Positions 9,501 through 16,063 of a stretch of DNA of 58,442 bases are shown piece after piece. A program made the translations under genes and the position numbers. How positions within the stretch are numbered: position 1 is the first letter of the stretch; the number at the start of each line of letters is the position of its first letter. The notes under the pieces are model-generated. The model made no database searches and was not told the origin of the DNA. It saw nothing but the letters and a program-made list of their open reading frames with translations. Source of the stretch: Chthonomonas sp. UBA2017 (GTDB lineage: Bacteria > Armatimonadota > Fimbriimonadia > Fimbriimonadales > Fimbriimonadaceae); contig DDCB01000032.1 of assembly GCA_002335425.1 (NCBI GenBank), forward strand, positions 653 through 59,094, written 5' to 3'.

Positions 9501-10039
9501 AAGAAGGCACTTCGGTGAAGCTGGCCGGGGTCTTGGCCTCGATTCGAACCATCGTGACGAAGTCGAAGGGCGAAAAAATGGCGACCGCCGTGCTCGAAGA
9601 TCTCTCCGGCCAAGCTCAAGTGACGATCTTTCCCGCCACCTTCGCTCGGTTTCAGCACGCGCTCCAAAAAGACCGGGTGATCACGTTGGCGGGCGTGGTT
9701 CAGATTCGTGAGCGGCCCGGCGTCGAAAGGACTCTGGAGGTTCGGGCTGAATCGATCGAAGAGCTTGAAGCCCCGACCGCTTCCGAAGACGACGAGTCGC
9801 TTCTGGGAACGATCTTGCTCCGGATTCAAAAAGCCACTCGGGCTCAGCTCTCCGAGCTCCGCGCTTTGATCGAGCGCACCCCCGGCGACTTTGAGATTCA
9901 CCTGACCCTGGGCGAAGGGGAGGGTGCCGTCCCTCTTCAGCTCATTCGCCGCGTGGATGCTACTCCGTTTTTGAACGAGGTTCGTCGTTGCTACACCCGG
10001 GGACAAGCAGTCCTAGTGAATCGCGCGTCGCTCAACTGA
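6551..10039 (+). CDS. dnaE: DNA polymerase III subunit alpha
   Basis: This is the catalytic subunit of the replicative polymerase, 1162 residues, almost the length of E. coli DnaE. In order it has an N-terminal PHP domain (HLHNHTEYSLLDGANR and AISDHGVMFG), and the polymerase palm with PDIDMDFEDARRDEVVQY (catalytic Asp residues about 395 and 397) and a third Asp in LKFDFLGL (about 547). Next come the fingers with YRPGPMALI, a helix-hairpin-helix region around 890-930, an OB fold (about 985-1070) and a C-terminal tail. The PHP domain keeps the His-x-His pair that is lost in E. coli, so it may still be a metal-dependent exonuclease. No dnaQ gene is near. It starts at ATG 6551. Confidence 0.97.
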   Translation: MAFVHLHNHTEYSLLDGANRIPDLVRHAQEMGMPALAISDHGVMFGVMEFYFECKKRGIKPIIGMEAYMAPNGLHNKQGREENQTYHLLLLAKDLEGYRNLCKLHTVAALQGFYYKPRIDHDLLRQHRSGLIGTSACLGSEICQELMAGRYDKAQYIAGMYKEIFEEGSFLIELQDHRLPEQAAIRPDLLRIARELQLPVVATNDAHYLCRTDHKAHDVLLCIGTGALVQDDKRLRFETEEFYLKSEDEMRELFSDVPEAIENTLLVESMCNVELGKQRADMPEPELPEGESAKSYLEKLAQSGLAERLPCAPGEAEERLQYELGVIQQTGFDAYFLLVREFAQYAREQGIAFGVRGSAAGSLVSYCLGITDVDPLEYDLTFERFLNPERVSMPDIDMDFEDARRDEVVQYVTERFGSERVAQIITFGTMAAKGAIRDAGRVLGYTPQETDRICKAIPNLPNMSIERATKESAEFRQVLETDPRAKSLVEVAKTVEGLSRNPGVHAAGIVISQEPLDAHIPLYRGNDGQAVTAYEMGILEKIGLLKFDFLGLSNLTVLSRAVENIRRTQGVEIHLNSIPLDDAKTYEMLGQGETVGVFQLESGGMRRNIIELKPQSVRELAAMVALYRPGPMALIADYVDNKFGRKQAQYLDERMRPVLEETYGIIVYQDQVLKLVQVLAGFSLGKADILRRAMGKKDKEAMASMFEDFRSGCAAHEISAEVAQSVWELLEPFAGYAFNKAHAVCYALIAYQTAYLKANYPVEYLAALLAVYQSREDKVTTFIEEARRQRIVVLPPDVNQSGIDFQIEIATPAKKNGKVKETLGAVRFGLAAIKGVGESLVEAILLERQNGPFNHLYQFAELLRPHGLNKSSLEALIRAGALDSIDKNRNKLLAVLEGALVFADQANRNKLAGQDSLFEDSGAESEGQLEYPHLPEVEAPKRSDLLAMEKEVLGIYVSDHPLRGFDRILHLHQTHPVAALAELEEGTSVKLAGVLASIRTIVTKSKGEKMATAVLEDLSGQAQVTIFPATFARFQHALQKDRVITLAGVVQIRERPGVERTLEVRAESIEELEAPTASEDDESLLGTILLRIQKATRAQLSELRALIERTPGDFEIHLTLGEGEGAVPLQLIRRVDATPFLNEVRRCYTRGQAVLVNRASLN

Positions 10040-10073
10040 GACCCTGAATCAGATAGACTCGGATCATCTGCCC

Positions 10074-10931
10074 GTGAAAATCCACCTCATCGCCAACACC
10101 CTGCGAGAAGACGCCCTAGAGGCCGCCCGTTCGACGGTGAGTTTTCTGCGTGAGCACGGAGTTCAGACGGGGACCGAAGGCGAGATTGCAAGCCTGGTGG
10201 GGGCACCGGGGCTGCCCCAACAAGAGCTCGCCGATTGTGACCTCCTCATCTCGTTCGGCGGCGATGGAACTCTCATCCGAGGGGCGCACCTCGCGAGCGA
10301 ACGAGGCACCCCCTTGCTGGGCGTCTATTTCGGCCGATTCGGCTTTGTCACTCAGTGCCAACCGAGCGAGATTGGCGCGGCTCTTTCGCTGTTTTTTGAT
10401 GGCCAAGCCCGGGTCGAGAACCGAATGATGCTCCAAGCGCAGCTCATCCGGTCTGGGGTGGTGGTGGCGACGCTCCATTCGCTCAATGAAGCGGTCTTGC
10501 AGCGAGCGGCCACCACCCGAATGCTGGAGTTCAGCGTCGCGATTGACGGCATGACGGTCACCCAATACCCAGCCGATGGCGTCATTGTGGCCACTCCGAC
10601 GGGCTCGACGGCTTACAACCTCTCGGCGGGTGGTCCGATCGTCGATCCCCAGCTCCAAGCGCTCGTCCTTTCGGCGATCACGCCGCACACCTTGGGGGCC
10701 CGGCCGCTCGTTTTGCAGCCTGACAGCGTCATCGAAATGAGCGTCCAAACCCGCGGAGACGCCATTCTGAGCGCCGATGGGCAAAGTCGATTGAACATCC
10801 TCAGCGGTGATCAGGTCCGAATCACGCGGTCCAACCGGGTGACTCGACTCGTCGTGATCGCCGAGAACGACTTTCTCAGCAAGCTGAGCGAAAAGCTGCT
10901 CTGGAGCCACAGTCTGGGAGACCGGGAATGA
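10074..10931 (+). CDS. nadK: NAD kinase
   Basis: NadK phosphorylates NAD to NADP with ATP. The 285-residue protein starts at GTG 10074 (MKIHLIANTLRED). It has the GGDG motif at residues 62-65 followed by GTLIRGAHLA, the LNEAVLQR motif, and ATPTGSTAYNLSAGGPIVDP, all diagnostic. It follows dnaE by 34 bases and overlaps the next gene by four bases (ATGA), so it is probably co-transcribed with the ABC ATPase downstream. No functional link between the two is obvious. Confidence 0.95.
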   Translation: MKIHLIANTLREDALEAARSTVSFLREHGVQTGTEGEIASLVGAPGLPQQELADCDLLISFGGDGTLIRGAHLASERGTPLLGVYFGRFGFVTQCQPSEIGAALSLFFDGQARVENRMMLQAQLIRSGVVVATLHSLNEAVLQRAATTRMLEFSVAIDGMTVTQYPADGVIVATPTGSTAYNLSAGGPIVDPQLQALVLSAITPHTLGARPLVLQPDSVIEMSVQTRGDAILSADGQSRLNILSGDQVRITRSNRVTRLVVIAENDFLSKLSEKLLWSHSLGDRE

Positions 10932-11845
10932 ACTCGACTGCGACCCTGCCCTTGGTGCGAGTCGAGCAGGCCGTGGTGACCTTTCGGTCCTCGCGGGGCG
11001 AAGTCCGAGCGGTCGATGAGGTCGACCTCTCGGTGGAGCCGGGCGAAATCGTCGCCGTGGTTGGCGAATCTGGGTGCGGCAAAACGACGCTGGCGCGAGC
11101 AATCTTGGGCCTCCAGCCGCTCGACTCCGGGGAGATCTGGCTGGGAGACCAGCGCGTGCGCCGAGCCGAGCCGGGACTTGCGCAGCGAGTCGGAATGATC
11201 TGGCAGGATCCGTTCGCGAGCCTCGATCCGCGTTGGCGAATTCGGCGAAGCTTGCAAGAGCCGCTTGACTTATGCGGTCAGAAGCGCGACCTCGCTGAAC
11301 TCGCCCAAAGCGTCGGCCTCGCACCGGAGCATCTGGACCGGTTTCCTCACCAACTCTCCGGGGGACAACGGCAACGCGTCGCCATCGGCCGAGCCTTGGC
11401 GCTCCGCCCTCCACTTGTGCTCTGCGATGAGCCGACCGCCGCACTCGATCTGAGCATCCAAGCCCAGATTCTCAACTTGCTCAAAGATCTCCAAGCTCAG
11501 ACCCATTGCTCCTACCTCTACATTTCGCACGACCTGGCGACGGTGCGGTTCCTTGCGGATCGCGTCTGCGTGATGTTTCGGGGGCAGATCGTCGAGCAGG
11601 GTCCGACGCAAGCCATTTTTGATCATCCTCGCCACCCATACACTCAAGCGCTCCTGGACTCGGCCCCGCGACTCGACCGACTCGGGATTTTGCCGATGGC
11701 TCCCCCCGAAGAAACCTTGCTCGCGAATCCCGCCTGTCGATACGCTCCGCGATGTCCTTTCTCTGATGGCGAGCGATGCCTCAAGGAGGCTCCTACCCTC
11801 CGACAGGTGGACGATCGTCGGGTTCGTTGCCATTTTCCACGTTAA
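10928..11845 (+). CDS. Oligopeptide/dipeptide-type ABC transporter ATP-binding protein, orphan
   Basis: This is a cytoplasmic ATPase subunit of a peptide-type ABC importer (OppF/DppF family), 305 residues. Walker A is GESGCGKTT (46-54), and the Q-loop region reads WQDPFASLDPRWRIRRSLQE, a signature of this subfamily. The ABC signature is LSGGQRQRV (about 142) and Walker B is LVLCDEPTAALD. The C-terminus has the oligo_HPY extension with a Cys-containing stretch (ACRYAPRCPFSDGERC). No permease, substrate-binding protein or partner ATPase is encoded nearby, so it must work with subunits from elsewhere or has another role. It starts within the nadK stop. Confidence 0.9.
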   Translation: MNSTATLPLVRVEQAVVTFRSSRGEVRAVDEVDLSVEPGEIVAVVGESGCGKTTLARAILGLQPLDSGEIWLGDQRVRRAEPGLAQRVGMIWQDPFASLDPRWRIRRSLQEPLDLCGQKRDLAELAQSVGLAPEHLDRFPHQLSGGQRQRVAIGRALALRPPLVLCDEPTAALDLSIQAQILNLLKDLQAQTHCSYLYISHDLATVRFLADRVCVMFRGQIVEQGPTQAIFDHPRHPYTQALLDSAPRLDRLGILPMAPPEETLLANPACRYAPRCPFSDGERCLKEAPTLRQVDDRRVRCHFPR

Positions 11846-11869
11846 GGATTCGTCTGATACGTTTCTCTG

Positions 11870-11875
11870 TATGAT
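11870..11875 (+). promoter_or_regulatory. Possible -10 element for phoU
   Basis: TATGAT stands 25 bases after the ABC ATPase stop and about 40 bases before the phoU start region. The hexamer 17 bases upstream (GATTCG) is a poor -35. The predicted start near 11882 would place the following inverted repeat inside the transcript. Confidence 0.3.
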
Positions 11876-11887
11876 GATTTGAGGTAC

Positions 11888-11926
11888 CTTCTTAACATTC
11901 CGCGTCATTCTCCCGATGTTAAGAAG
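11888..11926. repeat. 11-base perfect inverted repeat at the phoU start
   Basis: CTTCTTAACAT at 11888-11898 is mirrored exactly by ATGTTAAGAAG at 11916-11926, with 17 bases between. The right arm contains the first possible ATG of phoU (11916). Each arm contains TTAACA or its complement. The repeat could be a dimeric regulator site or an RNA hairpin that would hide the start region. It has no T-tract, so it is not an intrinsic terminator. Confidence 0.6.
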
Positions 11927-12611
11927 TATGGAGCCGATTTACGCCCGCCACGCCTACCTGCACGCTCTCGAAGATCTTGAGCACTCCTTGCTTGAGATGG
12001 GGACTCGAGCTGAGCAGATGGTCTCGATGGCGGTCGACGCCCTCGTCGAACTGAATACCGAAGAGTCGATGCGGGTCCTCAACGCGGACGACGAGGTCGA
12101 TGATCGCGACCTCGTGATCGAAGATCAGTGCCTTCAAATGCTGGCCCTGCAACAGCCCATCGGCAGTGATCTCAGGGTCATCGGCGCGATCATGAAGATC
12201 ATCACCGACATTGAACGAGTCGGCGATTTGGCCGTCGACATCGCCAAATGTGCGATGAAGATTGACAAGGAGCTCAGCACGACCACGTACGTGGACATCC
12301 CCCGCATGGCCGGGATCGCCCGGAAGATGTTCCGCGACGCGCTCGAAGCCTTTGTCAAGCGAGACATGGACCTGGTCCAAGCCATCGGCCGAGCGGATGA
12401 CGAAGTGGACGACCTCTATCGCGAGCTGCGGGCCCAGATTCACGAGCATATGCGCACGACCCCCGATGATGTGGTTGCGTCAAGCTGGCTCTTGCTCGCC
12501 ATCCATCACCTCGAGCGGATCGCGGACCACGCGGTCAATATCGCCGAACGAGTCGGCTTTATGGTCACGGGCAAGATGGAGCAGTTTTCCGCCGTCCGGC
12601 GCGGCACCTAG
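11916..12611 (+). CDS. phoU: Phosphate transport regulator PhoU
   Basis: PhoU is a metal-binding helical-bundle protein that links the Pst phosphate transporter to the PhoR-PhoB type signalling pathway. The protein has two three-helix repeats; each carries a family motif (VDDRDLVIEDQCLQMLALQQ with DLRVIGAIMKI; DEVDDLYRELRAQI with HHLERIADHAVNIAERV). The length of 231 residues is typical. ATG 11928 (MEPIYARHAYLHALEDLEHS) is an alternative start. It has a weak AAGAAG upstream, and the arm of the inverted repeat would then be leader sequence. No pst or phoB/phoR gene is in the window, but ppk1 and ppx lie 35 kb away. Confidence 0.94.
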   Translation: MLRSMEPIYARHAYLHALEDLEHSLLEMGTRAEQMVSMAVDALVELNTEESMRVLNADDEVDDRDLVIEDQCLQMLALQQPIGSDLRVIGAIMKIITDIERVGDLAVDIAKCAMKIDKELSTTTYVDIPRMAGIARKMFRDALEAFVKRDMDLVQAIGRADDEVDDLYRELRAQIHEHMRTTPDDVVASSWLLLAIHHLERIADHAVNIAERVGFMVTGKMEQFSAVRRGT

Positions 12612-12631
12612 GTCTACGGACTCAGTTCGCC

Positions 12632-12751
12632 CCGAACATCGTGTATGCTGAAGGCCTTGTTGGAGGCTGATTGCTCGTCGGGGAGCGTTTGTAGTCGGCC
12701 CATCGCCCCGCGGTCTTCATAAGGACCGCCGCCGCACTCCGAACATCGTGT
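12632..12751 (+). repeat. Spaced 13-base direct repeat and hairpin before the ABC exporter
   Basis: In the 136-base gap after phoU the string CCGAACATCGTGT occurs at 12632-12644 and again at 12739-12751. The second copy runs into the GTG start codon of the ABC exporter. Between them a short hairpin (GCGGTCTT, loop CATA, then the complementary arm with one G-U pair) covers 12710-12729. No function can be read; a regulator site or leader structure is possible. Confidence 0.4.
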
Positions 12752-14982
12752 CCATTTTATCAGAACCGACCCCAGATCAGACTCGGGCGGTGTCCTCAAC
12801 GGGGGCACCGCTGATTGAGCTGGATGCCGATCTGACCGAATCTGGCGACTATGGGCTTCGCAAGCTCAGGGTTCATGTCGACCGCGTCGAAGTCCTGGGG
12901 CCGACGGGGGAGGTCCTTCGTTCGGTTCCGATGACGCAGATCAAGCATGCTCGCAACGAGCAAGTCGTCGGCGGCGGTCGCCTCGAAGTCACCTCCCCAA
13001 GCGGCGAAATCACCAGCCTCATCAGTTATTCGCACACGATGGCCGCGAAGTTTAGCGAAGCGGCCCGGGGCGTCGAGCAGCTGGCCAAAGGCGAGCCCTT
13101 GAGTATTAACCTCAAGCGCGAGCTCCTTCGCTGCCCCAAGTGCAACCGACTTTTGCCCGAAGCAGACGGAGTCTGCCCCGCGTGCGTCAATCGGGGCAAG
13201 ACTCTTTTACGCATCAGCGCCTTTCTGAAGCCGTACAAGGTGATCGCCCTGGGATTGATCTTTTGTTCGGTCTTACAGACCTCGTTTGCGCTCATCCCGC
13301 CGTTCATTCAAGGCGAACTGATCGATAAAGTGCTTCGACCCCGTGACAATGTCAGCTTGCTCTGGCAGTTGGTAGGGGTCTGGCTTGCGGTTGTCGTCAT
13401 GACCGTGCTCGTCGAGATCACGAGGGGTCGCCTGACCGCTCGGCTCGCCGGAAGCATCGCCGCCGATTTGCGGTCGACCGTGTATCGAGCCATCGAGCGA
13501 CTGCAACTCAACTACTTTGACAAGAAGCAAGTCGGGGCTATCGCCAGCCGGGTGACCCATGACACCGACCGAGTCTGGGGCTTCTTGGTCGATGGCCTTC
13601 CCTACTTTGTGACGAACGGCCTGATGCTCGTCGGCATCATCGGCTTCTTGGTCTCAGTCAATCCGGTGTTGGCCGCGTGCGTCCTCTCGCCGCTGCCGAT
13701 CATGGTGACGATCAGCGTCCTGTTCTGGAAGCCCCTTTCGGGCATGTTCCACCGGGTTGGCCAAAAGTGGGCCCGGCTCCACATGCACCTCAACGAAAGT
13801 CTAAACGGCATCCGCGTCGTGAAGGCGTTTGCCAAAGAAGATCGCGAGTTCGACAAATTCAACACTCGAAACCGGGAGCTTTATCAAGCCGGGGTCAACG
13901 CCGACGTTCGCTGGTACACGATCTTTGGGGCGCTCTCGTTCTTCGTGGCGCTGGCAATGCTCATCAATTGGACCGTCGGCGGCTACATGGTCTATCAAGG
14001 CGATCTGACCCTCGGCCAATTCTGGAAGGTCAATGCCTATTTGGGCCTCATTTACGGACCGCTCCAATGGTTCGCCCAGGTGAACAACTGGTTCAGCCGC
14101 GCGATGGCGGGGGCGGAACGAATCTTTGAGGTCATGGACACCGAGGCCGAGAAGTATGGCGAGAACGGTCTCGACGTGCCGATTCAAGGCGAAGTTCAGT
14201 TCGACGCCGTCCGGTTTGGATACGACAAGTCGAATCCGGTTCTCAAGAACATCAGTTTCACCGCGAAATCGGGCGAGATGATCGGGCTCGTCGGGAAGTC
14301 AGGAGCCGGAAAATCCACCACGATCAACTTGATCTGCCGATTTTACGAGCCGGATGCCGGCGCCATTCGGATCGACGGGCGAGATTCCCGCGACTACGAT
14401 CTGCAGAGCCTCCGAAGCCAGATCGGGATCGTCCTGCAAGAGCCGTTTCTGTTTAACGGCACCATCGCCGAAAACATCGCTTACGGCAAGCCTGGGGCGA
14501 GCTTCGCCGAGGTTGTCGCTGCCGCCCGGGCCGCGAACGCCCATAACTTCATCCTCGGCAAGCCGGATGCTTACGATACGATGGTCGGCGAACGTGGGGC
14601 CAAGCTGAGCGGCGGCGAACGTCAGCGGCTTTCTATCGCCCGCGCAATCCTCCACGATCCCCGGATCTTGATTTTAGATGAGGCGACGTCGAGCGTTGAT
14701 GTTGAAACCGAAAAGCAGATCCAGGAAGCGATTGGGCATCTGATCAAGGGACGAACGACCTTTGCGATCGCTCACAGACTCTCAACGCTGAGGAATGCGG
14801 ACCGCTTGGTCGTGCTTGAAAAGGGTGAGATCGCCGAGATCGGGAGCCATTCGGAATTGATGGCCAAGCGCGGCGTCTTCTACAACTTGGTCCAAACTCA
14901 AAGCAAGATTCAAGAGATCGTCGGGATGGCCTACTTGGAAGGCGACGAAGAGACTTCTTCAGACTCCGACTGGTCCGACTGA
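12748..14982 (+). CDS. ABC exporter (membrane and ATPase fused) with N-terminal beta domain and zinc ribbon
   Basis: This is a half-size ABC exporter of 744 residues. Residues 150-440 form the six-helix membrane domain, with intracellular loop sequence FDKKQVGAIASRVTHDTDRV. The ATPase has Walker A GKSGAGKST (about 515), the signature LSGGERQRLS (about 620) and Walker B RILILDEATSSVD. Unusually, about 150 residues precede the membrane domain. First comes a beta-rich stretch (YGLRKLRVHVDRVEVLGPTG and so on) that looks like a small PH-like domain, then a zinc ribbon, CPKCNRLLPEADGVCPACVN. The substrate cannot be told from sequence. It starts at GTG 12748, and its 3' end overlaps the convergent PAP2 gene by 52 bases. 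Confidence 0.92.
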   Translation: MSILSEPTPDQTRAVSSTGAPLIELDADLTESGDYGLRKLRVHVDRVEVLGPTGEVLRSVPMTQIKHARNEQVVGGGRLEVTSPSGEITSLISYSHTMAAKFSEAARGVEQLAKGEPLSINLKRELLRCPKCNRLLPEADGVCPACVNRGKTLLRISAFLKPYKVIALGLIFCSVLQTSFALIPPFIQGELIDKVLRPRDNVSLLWQLVGVWLAVVVMTVLVEITRGRLTARLAGSIAADLRSTVYRAIERLQLNYFDKKQVGAIASRVTHDTDRVWGFLVDGLPYFVTNGLMLVGIIGFLVSVNPVLAACVLSPLPIMVTISVLFWKPLSGMFHRVGQKWARLHMHLNESLNGIRVVKAFAKEDREFDKFNTRNRELYQAGVNADVRWYTIFGALSFFVALAMLINWTVGGYMVYQGDLTLGQFWKVNAYLGLIYGPLQWFAQVNNWFSRAMAGAERIFEVMDTEAEKYGENGLDVPIQGEVQFDAVRFGYDKSNPVLKNISFTAKSGEMIGLVGKSGAGKSTTINLICRFYEPDAGAIRIDGRDSRDYDLQSLRSQIGIVLQEPFLFNGTIAENIAYGKPGASFAEVVAAARAANAHNFILGKPDAYDTMVGERGAKLSGGERQRLSIARAILHDPRILILDEATSSVDVETEKQIQEAIGHLIKGRTTFAIAHRLSTLRNADRLVVLEKGEIAEIGSHSELMAKRGVFYNLVQTQSKIQEIVGMAYLEGDEETSSDSDWSD

Positions 14983-15608
14983 TCCGAGACAGGTTCTGAC
15001 CCTTTGCGAAGTCGCTGCAAGATCAAAAAGAATGTGGCCGAGGTCATCAAGGCGAACGCCGCTCCGCCAAAGACGTCGGACGGATAGTGGACGCCCACAT
15101 AGATTCGGCTGATCCCGACGGCAAGTGCCCACGCCGTCAGCGCCGGACCCAACCACGCATAGCGAGTGCCTTTCACCAAAAACCAAACCGAGAAAGCGAT
15201 TGCAAACGACGTCGCGGTGTGCCCGCTGGGAAAGCTGGAGTTGCCGAAGATGTCCTCCATCGGCGACGCAAACTCGAAATTACTCGGGCGCATGCGGTCA
15301 AACCAGCGCATCGCCGGGAGCCGAACGAGGCCGCAAAAGACCGCCGAGCCAAACACAAGCAGGACGCTGGGTCGCCAAGACTTGCGAGCCCACAGGACGA
15401 TCCCTAAGATCAAGGCTTGAACCCAACCCAGCCCCGTGTCGGTGATGAGCCTCATCCAAGGGTCGAGCGCGGCCGAACGAACCCCCACATGAAGCGCGTG
15501 ATAAAGGTCCTGATCCCACTGCCAAATTTGATCGAACAAGGACCCCAAGGTACCCGCAATCAGACCGGCATCGAACCGAGGGGCGCACGGGGAGTCGCCA
15601 ATCGGCAT
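14931..15608 (-). CDS. PAP2-family membrane phosphatase
   Basis: This is an integral membrane phosphatase of the type that acts on phosphatidate, phosphatidylglycerophosphate or undecaprenyl pyrophosphate. The 225 residues contain the three motifs: RWFDRMRPSN (motif 1), SSFPSGHTATS (motif 2) and SRIYVGVHYPSDV (motif 3, catalytic His). Five or six hydrophobic segments are visible. The C-terminus is a Ser/Glu/Gln-rich tail. The ATG at 15608 overlaps the MerC gene by 49 bases; a CTG at 15563 overlapping the MerC stop (CTGA), or a TTG at 15548, are possible alternatives. The tail is encoded opposite the end of the ABC exporter. Confidence 0.88.
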   Translation of the reverse strand: MPIGDSPCAPRFDAGLIAGTLGSLFDQIWQWDQDLYHALHVGVRSAALDPWMRLITDTGLGWVQALILGIVLWARKSWRPSVLLVFGSAVFCGLVRLPAMRWFDRMRPSNFEFASPMEDIFGNSSFPSGHTATSFAIAFSVWFLVKGTRYAWLGPALTAWALAVGISRIYVGVHYPSDVFGGAAFALMTSATFFLILQRLRKGSEPVSDQSDQSESEEVSSSPSK

Positions 15609-16015
15609 TGCCTTGCCATCAGACGAGCATTGGCCAAGTGAAATCCGACCAAGATCAGGCCACCGAGCGCGCTCAGAAGCGCCGATTCCCAGGGCCGCGA
15701 GTGGGCGTGGCTCGAACTCCCGGGGGGCGCATGACTATGTCCGAGGACAAAATGGCTCACGAGCAAGCAGCCCATTCCCAAAGCCAGAAGCGCGACCGGC
15801 CAACTCGTTCGGTGCGATTTCCAGCCCCGAAGCGCAGCCCAAAACCCCATGCCAAGGGCAAGAGTAAAGAACACGACCTCAACCCATTTGCTGGCCAAGA
15901 AGGCGAGCCCCAGTGAACTGAGAAGCCCGAGCGCCAGCCCGGTCCCAGCGCAATGGATGGCGCACAAAAAGCTCGCCACGCCTCCCACCTTGTCTGGATC
16001 GAATCGTCTCGCCAC
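15560..16015 (-). CDS. MerC-domain membrane protein
   Basis: This is a four-helix membrane protein of 151 residues with the MerC hallmark FLCAIHCAGTG, where a paired Cys sits in the first helix region. MerC proteins were described as mercury carriers, but many chromosomal MerC-domain proteins lie in other metal regulons, so the substrate is open. A His-rich stretch (SHFVLGHSHAPPGSSSHAHS) lies before the last helix. GTG 16015 is preferred over TTG 16051, because the longer frame runs through the promoter and operator. With that promoter the transcript would begin at or next to the GTG, i.e. a leaderless mRNA. Confidence 0.78.
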   Translation of the reverse strand: MARRFDPDKVGGVASFLCAIHCAGTGLALGLLSSLGLAFLASKWVEVVFFTLALGMGFWAALRGWKSHRTSWPVALLALGMGCLLVSHFVLGHSHAPPGSSSHAHSRPWESALLSALGGLILVGFHLANARLMARQCRLATPRAPLGSMPV

Positions 16016-16020
16016 GTCTC

Positions 16021-16051
16021 TATTGTAACAGAGTTGCAATAGTAAGCGCAA
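16021..16051 (-). promoter_or_regulatory. Promoter with overlapping palindromic operator for the MerC gene
   Basis: On the minus strand, TTGCGC (16051-16046) and TACAAT (16027-16022) are spaced by 18 bases, with a predicted start near 16015. A 21-base near-perfect palindrome lies over the spacer and -10 (16041-16021). Its arms are TATTGCAAC and GTTACAATA around a TCT centre, with one mismatched pair. Size, symmetry and placement fit a repressor of the Fur/Zur class, which is inference; no such regulator gene is nearby. Confidence 0.6.
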
Positions 16052-16063
16052 GTCGTGAGCGGA

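Noticed and set aside
12644..12721. 25-residue plus-strand mini frame between phoU and the ABC exporter, considered as a leader peptide
   Set aside because: It lacks a run of regulatory codons and a clear ribosome binding site; it is probably chance.
12614..12808. Minus-strand 64-residue frame with CSECGG, resembling half a zinc ribbon
   Set aside because: There is no second Cys pair and no ribosome binding site, and it overlaps the ABC exporter start in antisense.
16016..16051. Longer MerC-domain protein starting at TTG 16051
   Set aside because: These codons coincide with the -35, -10 and palindrome, so they are unlikely to be translated.
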